Position numbers and translations under genes: made by a program
Part shown: piece after piece, positions 62,612 to 64,000 of the stretch
Layout: every line of letters starts with the position of its first letter
How positions within the stretch are numbered: position 1 is the stretch's first letter
NCBI GenBank assembly: GCA_016219645.1
Contig: JACRLR010000010.1
Span: 64,552-128,551 of the forward strand
Origin: Nitrospirota bacterium
GTDB lineage: Bacteria > Nitrospirota > Nitrospiria > Nitrospirales > Nitrospiraceae
Reading direction: 5' to 3'
Length of the DNA: 64,000 nt
The notes under the pieces: model-generated
What the model saw: only the letters and a program-made list of their open reading frames with translations
Databases searched by the model: none
What the model was told of the DNA's origin: nothing

Positions 62612-64000
62612 TCAAGGCGTGGAGGGAACCGGTTCGGGCGCGGGAGTCAATTCCTTCCTCTCATCCTTGACTTCGTCTGGTGTCATCAGGTCGATCGGTA
62701 ACATCAGCGTGTTCTTCAAGATGTCGAATGCAAGTTGTGCCAGGCCCGTCACACCGGTGGCAAATGACTTCATCGGCAGATACGTCACGTCCGGATCCTC
62801 TATCGAGCCCTTCACAGCAAACAGCGCCGTGGCAATGCCTTTGCGATCACCGGCAAAGAGCCGTCCAAAGAGCGGAATCGTCTTCAGGAATTGAGAATAG
62901 GATCCAAACGGGCTCACGGCCCAGACCATGTCGACTTGATCCGTCGGCAAATCGTAACTGCCGGCAGCCGTAATCTTGACGATCGGGCTATCGATGATCA
63001 GGTTTTCAGTCTCGAAGAGCCCGTTTTGCACAAGAATCGTCGCGGTAATCTTGTCATAGGGCAGTCCCTCTTTTTCCAGATCCACCTTCCCCTGTAACAC
63101 AGCCGGCAAATTCAGAATGCTGATGATTTTCCAGATCGCCCGTTCTTGCGATTTCAATATACGCCCGTCTTCAATGAGGAGATCAACCTTGCCGTTCAAC
63201 GTAGGATATAGCCCGTGGGGATTCCTCCCATGGCCCCGGATCGTCCCTGTTATCCGGGCTTCCCCTGTCGCGATTCCCGCTTTCGGGCCGAACAATTTCA
63301 GCACATCTTCGACCGGCAAACCTGTCGCCCGAAGCGAGATTTCAGCGTCGGCCGGTTGCTTGCGCGGCAGCTGCACCACGACACGACCGGCCACTTCTCC
63401 ATTGGGGGATCGGCCGGATACACGATCCAGATCGAGCACACCGTCTTGAATCATGACGCGGGCGGACAGGCTCCCGAATTTAATATGCTTGTAATGACCC
63501 CGCGCCATCGACACAGTTGCCTGGACCTTGCTCGTGGCTGCAAGGGTTTCCAGAAACTCGCGAATGGGCGACCGTTCGCCTTTTGGGATTAGGAGGTCGA
63601 GATCCATTTGATTGGACTCTATCTTTGTTGTAATCACGGGTTTCACTGCCCAGTTGCGAATTGTGCCTTCCAGGGTGACATCGCTGTCGCGGAGGCGAAA
63701 CGACAATCGTTTGATCTCAGCTACGTTCTTCACTAAGTGGGCCCTCAGATAGAGATCCTGGATGGGTCCCTCGACCCCACTGACGTTCATCAGGCCATTG
63801 GTTAATGCAAGCCACCCGGTAGTCCGCCAGGTTTTCCAATCAAAACCCTTTCCCTTCATGTCGAGCGACAATTCGATATTCCCAGCTTCAAACCCTCCCT
63901 TTGCAATCCATTCCGGCACGCGGGACAACGACAGCGTGCCGGTCGAAAGCGCCGCATCGATGGAGAATCGTTCGCCCAGCTGTATTTTGCCTTTGACTGG
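62612..64000 (-). CDS. AsmA-like outer-membrane assembly protein, N-terminus beyond the window
   Basis: At least 463 residues are visible; the frame continues without a start to the window edge, where it reads PVKGKIQLGERFSIDAALS. Beta-rich repeats such as FRLRDSDVTLEGTIRNWAVKPVIT and GEVAGRVVVQLPRKQPADAEISLRATG, and the ALFAVKGSIEDPDVTYLPM segment, fit the AsmA/YhdP/TamB-like family, which forms groove-shaped bridges for lipid transport to the outer membrane. A C-terminal Pro/Glu-rich tail is present. The gene is partial. Confidence 0.83.
   Translation of the reverse strand, partial: PVKGKIQLGERFSIDAALSTGTLSLSRVPEWIAKGGFEAGNIELSLDMKGKGFDWKTWRTTGWLALTNGLMNVSGVEGPIQDLYLRAHLVKNVAEIKRLSFRLRDSDVTLEGTIRNWAVKPVITTKIESNQMDLDLLIPKGERSPIREFLETLAATSKVQATVSMARGHYKHIKFGSLSARVMIQDGVLDLDRVSGRSPNGEVAGRVVVQLPRKQPADAEISLRATGLPVEDVLKLFGPKAGIATGEARITGTIRGHGRNPHGLYPTLNGKVDLLIEDGRILKSQERAIWKIISILNLPAVLQGKVDLEKEGLPYDKITATILVQNGLFETENLIIDSPIVKITAAGSYDLPTDQVDMVWAVSPFGSYSQFLKTIPLFGRLFAGDRKGIATALFAVKGSIEDPDVTYLPMKSFATGVTGLAQLAFDILKNTLMLPIDLMTPDEVKDERKELTPAPEPVPSTP

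Overview
The window looks like a chromosomal segment of a moderately GC-rich Gram-negative bacterium. Outer-membrane signs are a Skp/OmpH chaperone, an AsmA-like protein and several lipoproteins. Gene content fits Nitrospirota, most likely a Nitrospira relative: an HdrB-like CCG-domain subunit near an SdhB-type iron-sulfur subunit, AMP-forming acetyl-CoA synthetase, and long runs of small conserved hypotheticals. That assignment is recall plus inference; no database was searched.

Layout. 1-7.5 kb: a ProA-like protein with its catalytic Cys replaced, threonine aldolase, a nucleotidyltransferase operon, an NAD-type 6-phosphogluconate dehydrogenase with glucose-6-phosphate dehydrogenase, and a thioredoxin/SGNH-hydrolase pair. 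7.6-14 kb: a HEAT-repeat/HD-GYP pair, OmpH, rhodanese, a radical SAM protein and serS. 15-17.2 kb: a gene-poor stretch with tRNA-Ser(TGA), tRNA-Ser(GCT) and tRNA-Phe(GAA). 17.2-23 kb: an orphan protein with a class III cyclase-like domain, two RNA methyltransferases and an HTH protein. 23-29.3 kb: a ThDP decarboxylase, then a tight gpgS/second glycosyltransferase/TM-helix channel/phosphatase operon, probably for glucosylglycerate-type compatible solutes. 29.3-36 kb, mostly minus strand: a PIN toxin pair, four lipoproteins, and a secreted caspase-fold/TPR protein without a nucleophile. 36-44 kb: acs, an IPT/TIG protein, a PEP mutase-cytidylyltransferase fusion and an RCC1 propeller. 44-52 kb: Tim44-like, TPM, nucleotidyltransferase, FAD monooxygenase, PLD, DUF3386 and DUF5069 proteins. 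52.7-57.5 kb: an accessory block with a DUF2130 protein, a small ORF coupled to a zinc-hook ABC ATPase, and an ORF6N protein. 58-64 kb: cupin, HdrB-like subunit, PilZ protein, an archease/RtcB chimeric remnant, SdhB, an M24 peptidase and an AsmA-like gene cut by the window end.

The most unusual feature is in the spacers. Almost every gene-free stretch holds palindromic elements of several families. Family A (about 97 bp) has variable complementary arms around a conserved GCGCG-rich core, and copies are nested inside one another up to three deep. Families B and C have common outer arms (GCTGAAAAAG-CCGCCAGC type) that enclose low-complexity hairpins built on a six-base or a five-base period. 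Family D is made of degenerate CGTGAAACG units. These repeats explain several spurious long ORFs and may supply terminators and even translation starts to neighbouring genes.
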